10,669 bases of DNA from CAYQZD01 sp964421875 (GCA_964421875.1 CAYQZD010000122.1:1-10669), one strand, 5' to 3'. Shown: positions 1-6,246, counted from the stretch's first letter. The notes: a model not told the origin generated them from the letters alone. A program made the numbers and translations.

Positions 1-23
1 AACCGACTGTAAATATTATATAT

Positions 24-49
24 GCTGTCGACTGCGGAGAGTCGACAGC
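24..49. repeat. Perfect 9-bp hairpin near window edge
   Basis: GCTGTCGAC (24-32) and GTCGACAGC (41-49) pair perfectly around an 8-nt loop. On the plus strand a T-rich stretch (54-66) follows, so it could weakly terminate a rightward transcript entering from outside the window. On the minus strand it lies about 85 nt past the acyl-CoA dehydrogenase stop and is followed by AT-rich sequence without a clean U-run. The loop side GACTGCGGAGA (30-40) recurs in inverted orientation at 1384-1394, so the hairpin may instead be part of a dispersed repeat. Confidence 0.6.
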
Positions 50-106
50 GCCGTATATTTTATTTTGTATTATAGTATTATTATCATGTTGAAGCACTAG
101 CGTTGT

Positions 107-123
107 GCGGAATCTTATTCCGC
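107..123. repeat. Short palindromic repeat, CTT loop (copy 1)
   Basis: GCGGAAT (107-113), CTT loop, ATTCCGC (117-123): a perfect 7-bp stem lying 11 nt beyond the stop codon of the acyl-CoA dehydrogenase. Related hairpins with the same loop occur at 1687, 1863 and, in opposite orientation, 3182. It has no following T-run in either direction, so it is a poor intrinsic terminator although it could protect the 3' end of the mRNA. Confidence 0.65.
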
Positions 124-134
124 CAATTCCTTCA

Positions 135-1280
135 TCAAACGCTTTTCAAAACATCCCTTGCAATCACCAAACGCTGAATCTCATTCGTCCCTTCGAAAAT
201 CCGGGTGATGCGCGCGTCCCGGTAGAACCGTTCCACCGGATATTCCCGCATATAGCCCATCCCCCCGTGAATCTGCACCGCCTTATCCACACAGCGGTCC
301 AGCGCCTCCGAACTGAACAGCTTCACCTGCGCCGATTCCCTAGTGAACGGCAGACCCTGGTCGCACATCCCAGCCGCCCGGTAGGTCGCGCTCTCCATAC
401 AATAAATATCGGTCGCCATATCCGCCAGCATCCACTGAATCGCCTGAAATTTGCCGATAGGTCGCCCGAACTGCTCACGGCTGTTGGCGTGTTTCGCCGA
501 CAACGCCAGCATCTCCTTCGCCGCCCCCAAACACTGCGCGCCTAGCGACAGCCTCCCCCGGTTTAAAGTCTCCATCGCCACTTTGAAGCCCATATTCTCG
601 GCTCCGATAAGGTTTTCCGCGGGCACTTCTACATCTTCGAAAAATAGATCCGACGTATGACTGCCGCGAATACCCATCTTGTCCTCCGGCTTCCCCGCCC
701 GGAATCCGGGAAAATCCTTTTCCACCAGAAAGGCTGATATCCCCCTTAAGCCGGCGCTGCGGTCGGTCGCCGCGAACACGGAATAAACATCTGCCAAGCC
801 CCCGTTGGTGATAAATGTCTTCTGACCGTTCAGGATATAGTGATCGCCCTTCTTTTCCGCAGTGGTGCGGATAGCCGCCGCGTCCGACCCAGCCCCCGGC
901 TCGGTCAAAGCGAACGCCGCCAATTTCTCCCCCGCGCAAAGTGCGGGCATAAAGCGAGCTTTCTGCTCCTCCGTGCCACCTAAATATATCGCCATCGCCC
1001 CGATGGAAACATGACCCCCGATGACCACTGAAGTGGAGAAACAGGCCCTAGACACCTCCTCCAGCATCACACAGTAGCCGATTTCCCCCATCTCCACCCC
1101 CCCGTATTTCTCCGGGAAAGGTATTCCCAGAAAACCCAGTTCCGCCGCCTGATTCAATACCTCGCGGGAAACCTCCCCCTCCTTATCGACCGCCTCGGCG
1201 CGATGCCGCAGTTCGTTGTCGGCGAATTTCCGCGCCAGCTCCCGCAGCATTTCGTGTTCTTCGGAAAATGTGAAGTTCAT
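135..1280 (-). CDS. Acyl-CoA dehydrogenase (short/medium-chain type)
   Basis: FAD-dependent alpha,beta-dehydrogenation of an acyl-CoA in the cytoplasm, passing electrons to an electron-transfer flavoprotein that is not encoded here. The 381 residues match the usual length of about 380. The first family signature ALTEPGAGSD is at residues 124-133 and the second, QIHGGMGY, at 336-343. In FEGTNEIQ (362-369), Glu363 sits where the catalytic base of the butyryl/medium-chain subgroup is found. The start is an ATG with no Shine-Dalgarno; the leader is rich in CAACAA triplets. The gene stands alone, separated from the methyltransferase by about 1 kb of repeats, and ends in TGA just before a small hairpin. 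The family is certain; the substrate is not (short-chain, branched-chain, glutaryl- or cyclic acyl-CoA are all possible). Confidence 0.96.
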   Translation of the reverse strand: MNFTFSEEHEMLRELARKFADNELRHRAEAVDKEGEVSREVLNQAAELGFLGIPFPEKYGGVEMGEIGYCVMLEEVSRACFSTSVVIGGHVSIGAMAIYLGGTEEQKARFMPALCAGEKLAAFALTEPGAGSDAAAIRTTAEKKGDHYILNGQKTFITNGGLADVYSVFAATDRSAGLRGISAFLVEKDFPGFRAGKPEDKMGIRGSHTSDLFFEDVEVPAENLIGAENMGFKVAMETLNRGRLSLGAQCLGAAKEMLALSAKHANSREQFGRPIGKFQAIQWMLADMATDIYCMESATYRAAGMCDQGLPFTRESAQVKLFSSEALDRCVDKAVQIHGGMGYMREYPVERFYRDARITRIFEGTNEIQRLVIARDVLKSV

Positions 1281-1383
1281 AGATCAAAAATTGTTGTTGA
1301 TTTTATTGTTGTTGTATATGCAAATCTTAGTTAGCATTGTATTAAGCGTTATGTCAGGTCATTAACGCAACCGTGGTGTCGAG

Positions 1384-1397
1384 TCTCCGCAGTCTGC
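1384..1397. repeat. TCCGCAGTCTGC repeat motif
   Basis: TCTCCGCAGTC (1384-1394) is the exact reverse complement of 30-40, and TCCGCAGTCTGC (1386-1397) is repeated directly with one mismatch at 1521-1532. The motif therefore occurs three times around the acyl-CoA dehydrogenase gene. No function can be assigned. Confidence 0.5.
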
Positions 1398-1419
1398 CTG
1401 AGTATGCTCCGAATTTGTC

Positions 1420-1439
1420 ATTCCCGCGAAAGCGGGAAT
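1420..1439. repeat. ATTCCCGC-GAAA-GCGGGAAT hairpin
   Basis: A perfect 8-bp stem (1420-1427 with 1432-1439) closed by a GAAA tetraloop and embedded in GTCATTCCCGC...GGGAATCCAG. This ATTCCC/GGGAAT palindrome type is widespread in bacterial intergenic DNA and resembles the dRS3 repeats of Neisseria. A diverged copy with a larger loop occurs at 6667-6702. Confidence 0.75.
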
Positions 1440-1512
1440 CCAGAAAACAATAATATACAACAGGATACATTTTTCGGTAAACCTAATATTCTTCGTTTTT
1501 CCCTGTTTTCAG

Positions 1513-1532
1513 ACCGACTGTCCGCACTCTGC
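1513..1532. repeat. ACCGACTGT plus TCCGCACTCTGC repeat motif
   Basis: ACCGACTGT (1513-1521) recurs exactly at 2-10 of the window, and TCCGCACTCTGC (1521-1532) is an 11/12 match to 1386-1397. Together with the inverted copy at 30-40 this suggests a dispersed repeat bracketing the acyl-CoA dehydrogenase region. Confidence 0.45.
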
Positions 1533-1682
1533 AAAATATATTTATAAATCAAGGAATATCTACTAAACCCGCCTCTGAAGTTCGTGTAATCCGTTGTGAA
1601 TCCAATTCACATCCGTAATATCCTACGGAAGTTTAACCTGATTTTAAATTCTGTAAATTCTGTTAATCCTGTCTATATATTC

Positions 1683-1725
1683 GTAGGGTGGGTTCTTAAC
1701 CCACCAATTTACAAGTCATTCCGTC
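1683..1725 (+). repeat. 43-bp GTAG/CTT-loop palindromic repeat (copy 2)
   Basis: The unit starts GTAG, contains a perfect 8-bp stem GGTGGGTT (1687-1694) / AACCCACC (1698-1705) with a CTT loop, and ends TTCCGTC. A second 43-bp copy at 1859-1901 agrees at 35 of 43 positions by eye, including part of the non-palindromic 3' flank, so the repeat unit is larger than the hairpin. Confidence 0.75.
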
Positions 1726-1756
1726 GACCTGCGCGCCGTACGGCGTAAGCCGGAAT
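1718..1756. repeat. Palindromic repeat with central CGCCGTACGGCG
   Basis: ATTCCG (1718-1723) and CGGAAT (1751-1756) are inverted arms around a perfect 12-bp palindrome CGCCGTACGGCG (1734-1745). The outline (CATTCC...GGAATCC) matches the general form of the repeat at 1420 and overlaps the end of the 43-bp repeat. Confidence 0.55.
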
Positions 1757-1771
1757 CCTTCATTAACGTGC

Positions 1772-1795
1772 CCGCCGGGGCCCAGCACCCGGCGG
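1772..1795. repeat. GC-rich 8-bp hairpin
   Basis: CCGCCGGG (1772-1779) pairs perfectly with CCCGGCGG (1788-1795) across an 8-nt loop. There is no T-run on either side, so it is a structural repeat rather than a recognisable terminator. Confidence 0.55.
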
Positions 1796-1809
1796 AAACC
1801 GTAGAGAAT

Positions 1810-1831
1810 GTAGAGCGGAATCTCCTTCCGC
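1810..1831 (+). repeat. GTAG palindromic repeat (diverged copy 3)
   Basis: GTAG (1810-1813) is followed by GCGGAA (1815-1820), a 5-nt loop and TTCCGC (1826-1831). The sequence resembles the copy at 107-123, but the loop has changed from CTT to TCTCC. Confidence 0.55.
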
Positions 1832-1858
1832 CAATCCCCTGTCTATGCAAACGAAATT

Positions 1859-1901
1859 GTAGAGTGGATTCTTAAACCACTAATATACAAATACTTCCGT
1901 C
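1859..1901 (+). repeat. 43-bp GTAG/CTT-loop palindromic repeat (copy 4)
   Basis: Second full copy of the unit at 1683-1725. AGTGG (1863-1867) pairs with CCACT (1877-1881), with one mismatch inside and the same CTT loop (1871-1873). The downstream AATATACAA...TTCCGTC flank is also conserved. An adjacent small hairpin TTCCGT/ACGGAA (1895-1910) overlaps its end. Confidence 0.75.
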
Positions 1902-1920
1902 CCAACGGAAAGCCCGCTTC

Positions 1921-1990
1921 GTAGGGGCGAAGCATTCCAGAATAAATCGTTAAAAATATTGTTGAAAAATTAAGAATGCTTCGCCCATAC
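1921..1990. mobile_element. 70-bp MITE-like inverted-repeat element
   Basis: The 17-nt arms 1921-1937 (GTAGGGGCGAAGCATTC) and 1974-1990 (reverse complement GTATGGGCGAAGCATTC) match at 16 of 17 positions and enclose 36 bp of AT-rich, non-coding DNA. Size and structure fit a miniature inverted-repeat element or a large palindromic repeat unit. No target-site duplication could be seen, so mobility is inferred only from form. Confidence 0.6.
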
Positions 1991-2135
1991 CAAATCGATA
2001 TTAAACAAATTAATCTCCAAGTCAGCGCTTATGGGGGCAGGGGGGATTATAATAAATCTCCACTCTGTTTTCACAAATCCGCCCGGGCCTCCAAGCACAA
2101 GCTTTAAGTATAAACTCATTTTTTTCTCATAAAAC

Positions 2136-2164
2136 TTGACATTTGTTCAGATTATTCGCATATT
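2136..2164 (+). promoter_or_regulatory. Possible rightward sigma70-like promoter
   Basis: TTGACA (2136-2141) is a perfect -35 hexamer followed after 17 nt by CATATT (2159-2164), which matches TATAAT at 4 of 6 positions. A transcript would run antisense to the methyltransferase gene; no plus-strand gene follows. This could be a chance match in AT-rich DNA. Confidence 0.22.
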
Positions 2165-2280
2165 ACCTGTGAGGGGGCTTATAAAAAACTTCCCCCCGGC
2201 GGCGGCGAAAGATTCAAAAATTTGCATCTTCATTATCATCATCATCATCATTGTCCCCTCGAAAGGAGAACGAATCTGCT

Positions 2281-3138
2281 TCATCCCGGCGCGACTCCTT
2301 TGAACACCGAATAAGTTAGAAACGCAAAATAATCCGGCTGGTTCAAGATACAATCGGCGGAATCCGGATCGCATATCCGCTGAAATTCAGCCCAGTCCGC
2401 CGCTGAAACTTCCGGCTCGGCTTTCCCCCAGAACATTTGCAATATCGCCGCCATCACCTCCCTGACTTCAGCGCTCAAGGGAGCATACACCCCGGTGGCG
2501 AAGGTGTTGGCTGTAACCTCACGCAATCCCGCTTCCTTCAGCCACCCCAGCGCCTTGAGCGCGTGCATATTCGGCGACATACCCTCCTTGAAGGGCGCAT
2601 TGGGGGGAGACGTGGCGTTAAGCCGTGCCTCCAGCATGGGATACCCCGGTAGCAACTTTTGCGCCGACCAATATACCAGAGCAACGGTTCCGCCGGGCTT
2701 GACTACCCGTGCAAGTTTTTTCACCAGGCTTGAGGGCTGATTCGGGGGGCAATCTATCATCCCCGAACCGGGCCACAATACATCCATCGTCCATACCCAG
2801 TCGAAGATGTGGTCTTCAAAGGGCAGGCTGGTGACATCCGCTTCCTGAAAAGTAACCGAACCGGACAATCCGGCCTCTTGCGCCGATTCCCGCGCAATCG
2901 CGATAAACTCCGGCGATACATCTATTCCGGTGACGCTCCCGCCCGGAGCGACTACCTCCGCCAGCCACCTAGTGTGGCGGCCTATCCCGCATCCCGCGTC
3001 CAAGCCGCGGCTGCCTTTGGTGAGCCGGAGCCACTCCATAATCGCTCGAACCGCCGGTCCCCGCACAATGTCGGCGAGCCGCAGCATCAGGGCATAATCC
3101 TCGGCGCTGTGCTCTTCACTGGCAATATTTTCACTCAT
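2281..3138 (-). CDS. Class I SAM-dependent methyltransferase
   Basis: Transfers a methyl group from S-adenosylmethionine to an unidentified acceptor. The Rossmann-type core is clear: motif I DAGCGIG at residues 47-53, an acidic residue ending strand 2 (Asp73 in GIDVSPEF), motif II-like EADVTSLPF at 99-107, and VKPGG at 146-150. The remaining 130 or so residues form a C-terminal part probably concerned with substrate recognition, rich in Trp and Pro. The protein is 285 residues and looks complete. The ATG has no Shine-Dalgarno; a GTAG-type hairpin lies 45 nt upstream, between this gene and korC. It resembles the UbiE/small-molecule methyltransferase group, but the name cannot be narrowed further. 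The 96-nt gap makes co-transcription with the kor operon possible but unproven. Confidence 0.88.
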   Translation of the reverse strand: MSENIASEEHSAEDYALMLRLADIVRGPAVRAIMEWLRLTKGSRGLDAGCGIGRHTRWLAEVVAPGGSVTGIDVSPEFIAIARESAQEAGLSGSVTFQEADVTSLPFEDHIFDWVWTMDVLWPGSGMIDCPPNQPSSLVKKLARVVKPGGTVALVYWSAQKLLPGYPMLEARLNATSPPNAPFKEGMSPNMHALKALGWLKEAGLREVTANTFATGVYAPLSAEVREVMAAILQMFWGKAEPEVSAADWAEFQRICDPDSADCILNQPDYFAFLTYSVFKGVAPG

Positions 3139-3181
3139 AGCGCTATCGATTTACTATATATTGTGTTTTCAAGGGAATAGG

Positions 3182-3202
3182 CGGAATAAGATTCCGTCCT
3201 AC
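3182..3202 (-). repeat. GTAG/CTT-loop palindromic repeat (copy 5, inverted)
   Basis: CGGAAT (3182-3187) and ATTCCG (3191-3196) form a 6-bp stem; read on the minus strand the loop is CTT and the unit is preceded by GTAG (3202-3199). It lies in the short gap between korC and the methyltransferase gene, in the orientation opposite to the copies at 107, 1683 and 1859. Confidence 0.6.
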
Positions 3203-3234
3203 GGGGCTTCAATAATCCAAAGGGAACATCGGTT

Positions 3235-3774
3235 TTACACCGGCTTATTTTCATTCCATCCGATTTCCAGCGCCCGCAGATTCACTTCCAAGAACCGTTG
3301 CGGCACTAACTTCCTCACCGCTTTTTCCAGGGCTTCCCGCGATACGACTCCGCTGAGGCTGGCGATAGCGGCGAGGAATACGATATTGGCGGCAATGCGC
3401 GTATCAAGCTCCGACACGGCTTTGTCGGTGGCGGGGATGGGGGCTAACCGGTTAGATAGGCCCTCATCGACCTTCACCAGCGAACTGTCATAGGCCAGCA
3501 GACCGTCGGTTTTGAGCCTCGGGTGGAACTTGTCGTAGCCCTGCTGGGACATCACTCCTAAGATGTCCGCTTTCCGGATGTGAGGGTACACTATCTTCGA
3601 TTTAGAGACAATTACTTCGCTGCGGCAGGCTGATCCCCGCGCCTCCGAGCCGTATGACGCCGCCTGCGCCGCATTCAGCCCGTCGTTCACCGCCGCATTC
3701 CCCAGAATCACTCCCGCCAGCACTACTCCCTGCCCCCCAAATCCGCACAACATCACATTGGTGGTATCCTTCAT
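3235..3774 (-). CDS. korC: 2-oxoacid:ferredoxin oxidoreductase, gamma subunit
   Basis: Gamma subunit of the cytoplasmic complex that oxidatively decarboxylates a 2-oxoacid to its acyl-CoA with reduction of ferredoxin. The 179 residues match the family length of about 180. The nucleotide-type loop GFGGQG is at residues 11-16, and the characteristic SYGSEARGSACRSEV segment is at 41-55. The ATG overlaps the korB stop as ATGA, so translation is probably coupled. It is last in the delta-alpha-beta-gamma order common for 2-oxoglutarate and branched-chain oxoacid oxidoreductases. Family membership is very secure; the kor rather than vor symbol is a guess, because substrate specificity is not fixed by this subunit. 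Confidence 0.93.
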   Translation of the reverse strand: MKDTTNVMLCGFGGQGVVLAGVILGNAAVNDGLNAAQAASYGSEARGSACRSEVIVSKSKIVYPHIRKADILGVMSQQGYDKFHPRLKTDGLLAYDSSLVKVDEGLSNRLAPIPATDKAVSELDTRIAANIVFLAAIASLSGVVSREALEKAVRKLVPQRFLEVNLRALEIGWNENKPV

Positions 3775-4574
3775 TCTGCATCCTCCTTCGACTCAGACTG
3801 GGGGCGCATTTTCGCCGGTTTTACGAACTCTCCAATCGGCGTTTTTCCCCGCCGTTCCTCCTCAGTCAATTTATTGAATTTCGCCATTGTAATGAAATCC
3901 TGCTTCAGCCAGGCGAATTGTTCCGCGGGAGTTGGTATCCGGTTGCGTCGGCCGAATTGTGTGGGGCAGTTGGATATTACTTCTATGAATGAAAATCCGG
4001 TATGCTCCAGTGCGGTTTTAAGGGATTTTATCAAGAGGTGAATATTCAGCACCGTGTAGCGTGCCACATAGCTTGCTCCCGCTCCTTGCGCCAGTTTGCA
4101 GAGGTCGAAAGGGGGCTCCTCATTACCGAAAGGAGAGGTGGAAGTGTAGCATTCCAGGGGCGTTGTGGGGGCTAACTGCCCGCCGGTCATCCCGTACACG
4201 GAGTTGTTGGCGCATACTACCGTGAGGTCGATATTTCTACGCGCCGCGTGTATCAAATGATTGCCACCTATGGCGGCTATATCCCCGTCTCCGGAAATCA
4301 CCATCACCTTAAGCCGTGGATTTTGCACCTTGGCGCCGGTGGCGAATGCCACCGCCCTGCCATGCAGCACGTGCAGAGTGTCCGCAGCGTAATGGGGGCT
4401 GGGAATCCATGCCGCGCATCCAATCCCTGACACGAACAGCATATCGTTCATATCATACGCCAGCCCGTCTATCGCCCGCAGCACCGCTCCCATCAGTATT
4501 CCATGCCCGCAGCCTGAGCAGAAGGGCGTGGGGAAAACTTCCGTTCGTAAATACTTTTCCAAAGGGTGATTCAC
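3771..4574 (-). CDS. korB: 2-oxoacid:ferredoxin oxidoreductase, beta (TPP) subunit
   Basis: Carries thiamine diphosphate and the proximal [4Fe-4S] cluster. CSGCGHG at residues 19-25 gives two cluster cysteines (Cys19, Cys22); Cys53 and Cys203 (in NCPTQFGRRN) are the likely remaining ligands. The thiamine diphosphate motif starts at GDGD (95-98) and runs to CANN (121-124), followed by SVYGMTGGQ. The length of 267 fits the roughly 270-300 of the family. The start codon is GTG, overlapping the korA stop as GTGA, and the stop overlaps korC as ATGA: a tightly coupled trio. The last 35 or so residues are charged and likely flexible. GGNHLIHAARRN matches 2-oxoglutarate/2-oxoacid rather than pyruvate enzymes, but specificity remains an inference. 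Confidence 0.95.
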   Translation of the reverse strand: MNHPLEKYLRTEVFPTPFCSGCGHGILMGAVLRAIDGLAYDMNDMLFVSGIGCAAWIPSPHYAADTLHVLHGRAVAFATGAKVQNPRLKVMVISGDGDIAAIGGNHLIHAARRNIDLTVVCANNSVYGMTGGQLAPTTPLECYTSTSPFGNEEPPFDLCKLAQGAGASYVARYTVLNIHLLIKSLKTALEHTGFSFIEVISNCPTQFGRRNRIPTPAEQFAWLKQDFITMAKFNKLTEEERRGKTPIGEFVKPAKMRPQSESKEDAE

Positions 4575-5722
4575 AATATATTTTCCTCAAAATATTCCAA
4601 TATCGTTTCCGGGTGCATCACTTCGCCGTTTACCTGCGGAACAGGATGCACCGGAATCCTGAGGTGTCTTTCAATCTCCTTTACCAACTGGCCATGATTC
4701 ATTTCCGGCACAATCACCGCTTTTGCGGCAGCTGCGGCATCTTGCAGCGCTTCCACGGGGAAGGGCCAGATGGTTATGGGCCTCCACAGGCCGATTTTCA
4801 CTCCCGCTTCCCGCAATTCCATCACCGCTTGCAGCGCTGCTCTGGCGCTGATGCCGTACGCTGCCACCAGATAGTCGACATCTTCAAGGAAATATCCCTC
4901 CCAGCGGTATATCGCTTTCGCGTTCAAGCTGATTTTGTCCATCAACCGTTTAACCAGCCTTTGGTGCACTGAGGAAACCTGGGTTTTTCTATATCCCCAC
5001 TCATCGTGGGTGCTGCCAGTGACCAATAGTTTTTCTCCGTCGCCGAATTGTGGCATCGGTGGCACGCAATCGGAGTCTTTGGTATGGAATGGTGGCACTT
5101 TCGATGCTTTTGGGCGATGCCACACTTCAACTTCCGGCGCCACCGTAAAGTTTTCCCGCAGATGCCCCACACCCTCGTCGGCTAAAACGAAGGCCGGAAC
5201 CCGGTAGGCTTCAGCTAAATTGAAGGCGTCGATAGTCAGGTAATACATTTCCTCTACCGACCAGGGTGAGAGGGCGATGATTTCGTAATCTCCGTGGGAA
5301 CCGTGCTTGACCTGAATGATATCACCGCTGCCGGGGCGGGTAGCTTGCCCGGTGGAAGGACCGGCGCGCTGGATATCGACAATCACAATGGGCGCTTCGG
5401 TCAGCGCGGCGTATCCGACACATTCCATCATCAGCGACAGTCCCGGTCCGGAAGTGGAAGTCATCGCCTTCCCCCCTGCCCAGGATGCTCCTATCATTGC
5501 CGAGATGGAACCGATTTCGTCCTCCATCTGGATGAAGCGCCCTCCAACATCGCGAAACCGCACCACTACCCGCTCCATCAATTCGCTGGCGGGAGTAATA
5601 GGATAGCCGGCGAAAAAGCGGCAGCCGGCGGCGACCGCCCCTTCCGCACCCGCTTCATCCCCCATCATAAAGTAGTCGCCGGGTGTAAGGGAGGAGGGGA
5701 TAATTTCTCTAGTAAATTTCAT
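4571..5722 (-). CDS. korA: 2-oxoacid:ferredoxin oxidoreductase, alpha subunit
   Basis: Alpha subunit (pyrimidine-binding and transketolase-C-like domains) of the ferredoxin-linked 2-oxoacid oxidoreductase. Key segments are GYPITPASE at residues 39-47, QMEDEIGSI at 65-73, TSTSGPG at 88-94, and QRAGPSTGQATRPGSGD at 118-134. The last replaces the more usual GLPTRTEQSD of classical KorA and is followed by VKHGSHGDYE, so this belongs to a divergent branch and its substrate is uncertain. The length of 383 is normal. The ATG has no Shine-Dalgarno; the leader is AT-only for 18 nt and then enters a 21-bp tandem repeat array. An internal start at Met19 or Met20 would also leave the core intact. It is separated from the ferredoxin subunit gene by an inserted-looking four-helix-bundle gene. 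Confidence 0.94.
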   Translation of the reverse strand: MKFTREIIPSSLTPGDYFMMGDEAGAEGAVAAGCRFFAGYPITPASELMERVVVRFRDVGGRFIQMEDEIGSISAMIGASWAGGKAMTSTSGPGLSLMMECVGYAALTEAPIVIVDIQRAGPSTGQATRPGSGDIIQVKHGSHGDYEIIALSPWSVEEMYYLTIDAFNLAEAYRVPAFVLADEGVGHLRENFTVAPEVEVWHRPKASKVPPFHTKDSDCVPPMPQFGDGEKLLVTGSTHDEWGYRKTQVSSVHQRLVKRLMDKISLNAKAIYRWEGYFLEDVDYLVAAYGISARAALQAVMELREAGVKIGLWRPITIWPFPVEALQDAAAAAKAVIVPEMNHGQLVKEIERHLRIPVHPVPQVNGEVMHPETILEYFEENIL

Positions 5723-5740
5723 AAGTATTTATTAATTTAT

Positions 5741-5850
5741 GATATATGATATAAACAATACGATATATGATATAAACAATACGATATAGGATATAAACAA
5801 TACGATATATGATATAAGAAATAAGATATAAGATATATGATATAAGAAAT
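5741..5850. repeat. 21-bp tandem repeats plus 28-bp related repeat
   Basis: Three contiguous 21-bp units start at 5741, 5762 and 5783. Each begins GATATA and ends ATATAAACAATAC; the third has one substitution. A fourth unit (from 5804) keeps 14 bases and then turns into a related sequence with GATATATGATATAAGAAAT at 5804-5822 and again at 5832-5850, a 28-bp period. The array fills most of the gap between the four-helix-bundle gene and korA and forms the upstream region of korA. Copies this similar are prone to slippage. Confidence 0.9.
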
Positions 5851-5877
5851 TTATATTATCTTATATAGTCGGTTAAT

Positions 5878-6234
5878 TTAGCTTTTTTTGTTGTCCATAG
5901 TTTTCAAAGAGGAAACAAGAATGGAACATACTTCATCGGTCTCGAGAATAATTGGTTCGAGTCTTTCCGCAGGAAAATGCTCCAGTTTCAGTATTATTCT
6001 CAACCAATACAGAGTCTCACGGGCTTCTTTCAATGATATACGCATCTTATGAATAAAATCTCCTCTGCTTTCAGCTCCTCTGGCTTCTTCATAGTTAGCG
6101 CCAATCGCCGTTCCTGAACGAACAAGCTGCTTTCCTATATGACGATGGGCATATGATTCATTTAACTTTTCCGACAGCTTTAAAGCTCGAACCGCCAATT
6201 CAAGCAGCCTGTTTGAAAACTCATCATTCTTCAT
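5878..6234 (-). CDS. Four-helix-bundle protein (23S rRNA IVP / S23 family)
   Basis: A small, probably all-alpha protein of 118 residues, the usual family length. The family hallmark is clear: QLVRSGTAIGANYEEA at residues 36-51, GDFIHKMRISLKEARET at 58-74, then YWLR at 76-79. Relatives are encoded in intervening sequences of some 23S rRNAs and as many dispersed single genes of unknown role; the Avd proteins of diversity-generating retroelements share the fold. No rRNA, reverse transcriptase or variable repeat is present here. The gene interrupts the kor operon, 40 nt after korD and 155 nt before korA, and is bordered by similar AT-rich GATATAAGA repeats on both sides, which suggests insertion as a cassette. 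The ATG lacks a strong Shine-Dalgarno. The family is certain; the function is unknown. Confidence 0.93.
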   Translation of the reverse strand: MKNDEFSNRLLELAVRALKLSEKLNESYAHRHIGKQLVRSGTAIGANYEEARGAESRGDFIHKMRISLKEARETLYWLRIILKLEHFPAERLEPIILETDEVCSILVSSLKTMDNKKS

Positions 6235-6246
6235 AGTAAAAATCTC

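Larger units (their letters stand above)
1281..2280. other. 1-kb gene-free interval rich in palindromic repeats
   Basis: No reading frame here has a credible start, length or recognisable protein on either strand. The interval holds at least seven hairpins of several families (listed separately), short near-repeats such as TTCTGTAAATTCTGTTAATC around 1649-1668, a (ATC)5 microsatellite at 2235-2249, and two G runs (GGGGG, GGGGGG) at 2033-2045. It separates the acyl-CoA dehydrogenase from the methyltransferase and probably marks a transcription unit boundary, though no U-tailed terminator was found. Confidence 0.7.

Noticed and set aside
105..545. Plus-strand open frame opposite the acyl-CoA dehydrogenase
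   Set aside because: An antisense shadow: Pro/His/Arg-rich product, no domain, and it covers the C-terminal coding part of the confirmed gene.
475..939. 154-codon minus-strand open frame inside the acyl-CoA dehydrogenase gene
   Set aside because: It lies wholly inside a gene with clear family signatures, in another frame of the same strand; its Gly/Arg-rich product looks like a frame-shifted reading of GC-rich codons.
2033..2045. G-quadruplex
   Set aside because: Only two long G runs are present; a stable four-run quadruplex is not supported.
2173..2196. Intrinsic terminator after the methyltransferase (GGGGG...CCCCC)
   Set aside because: The loop is long and no U-run follows on the minus strand, so it does not meet the requirements for an intrinsic terminator.
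5741..5850. CRISPR array
   Set aside because: The 21-bp units are contiguous with no unique spacers between them and no cas genes are nearby.
5878..6234. Avd accessory protein of a diversity-generating retroelement
   Set aside because: The fold family is related, but there is no reverse transcriptase, template repeat or variable repeat in the window.
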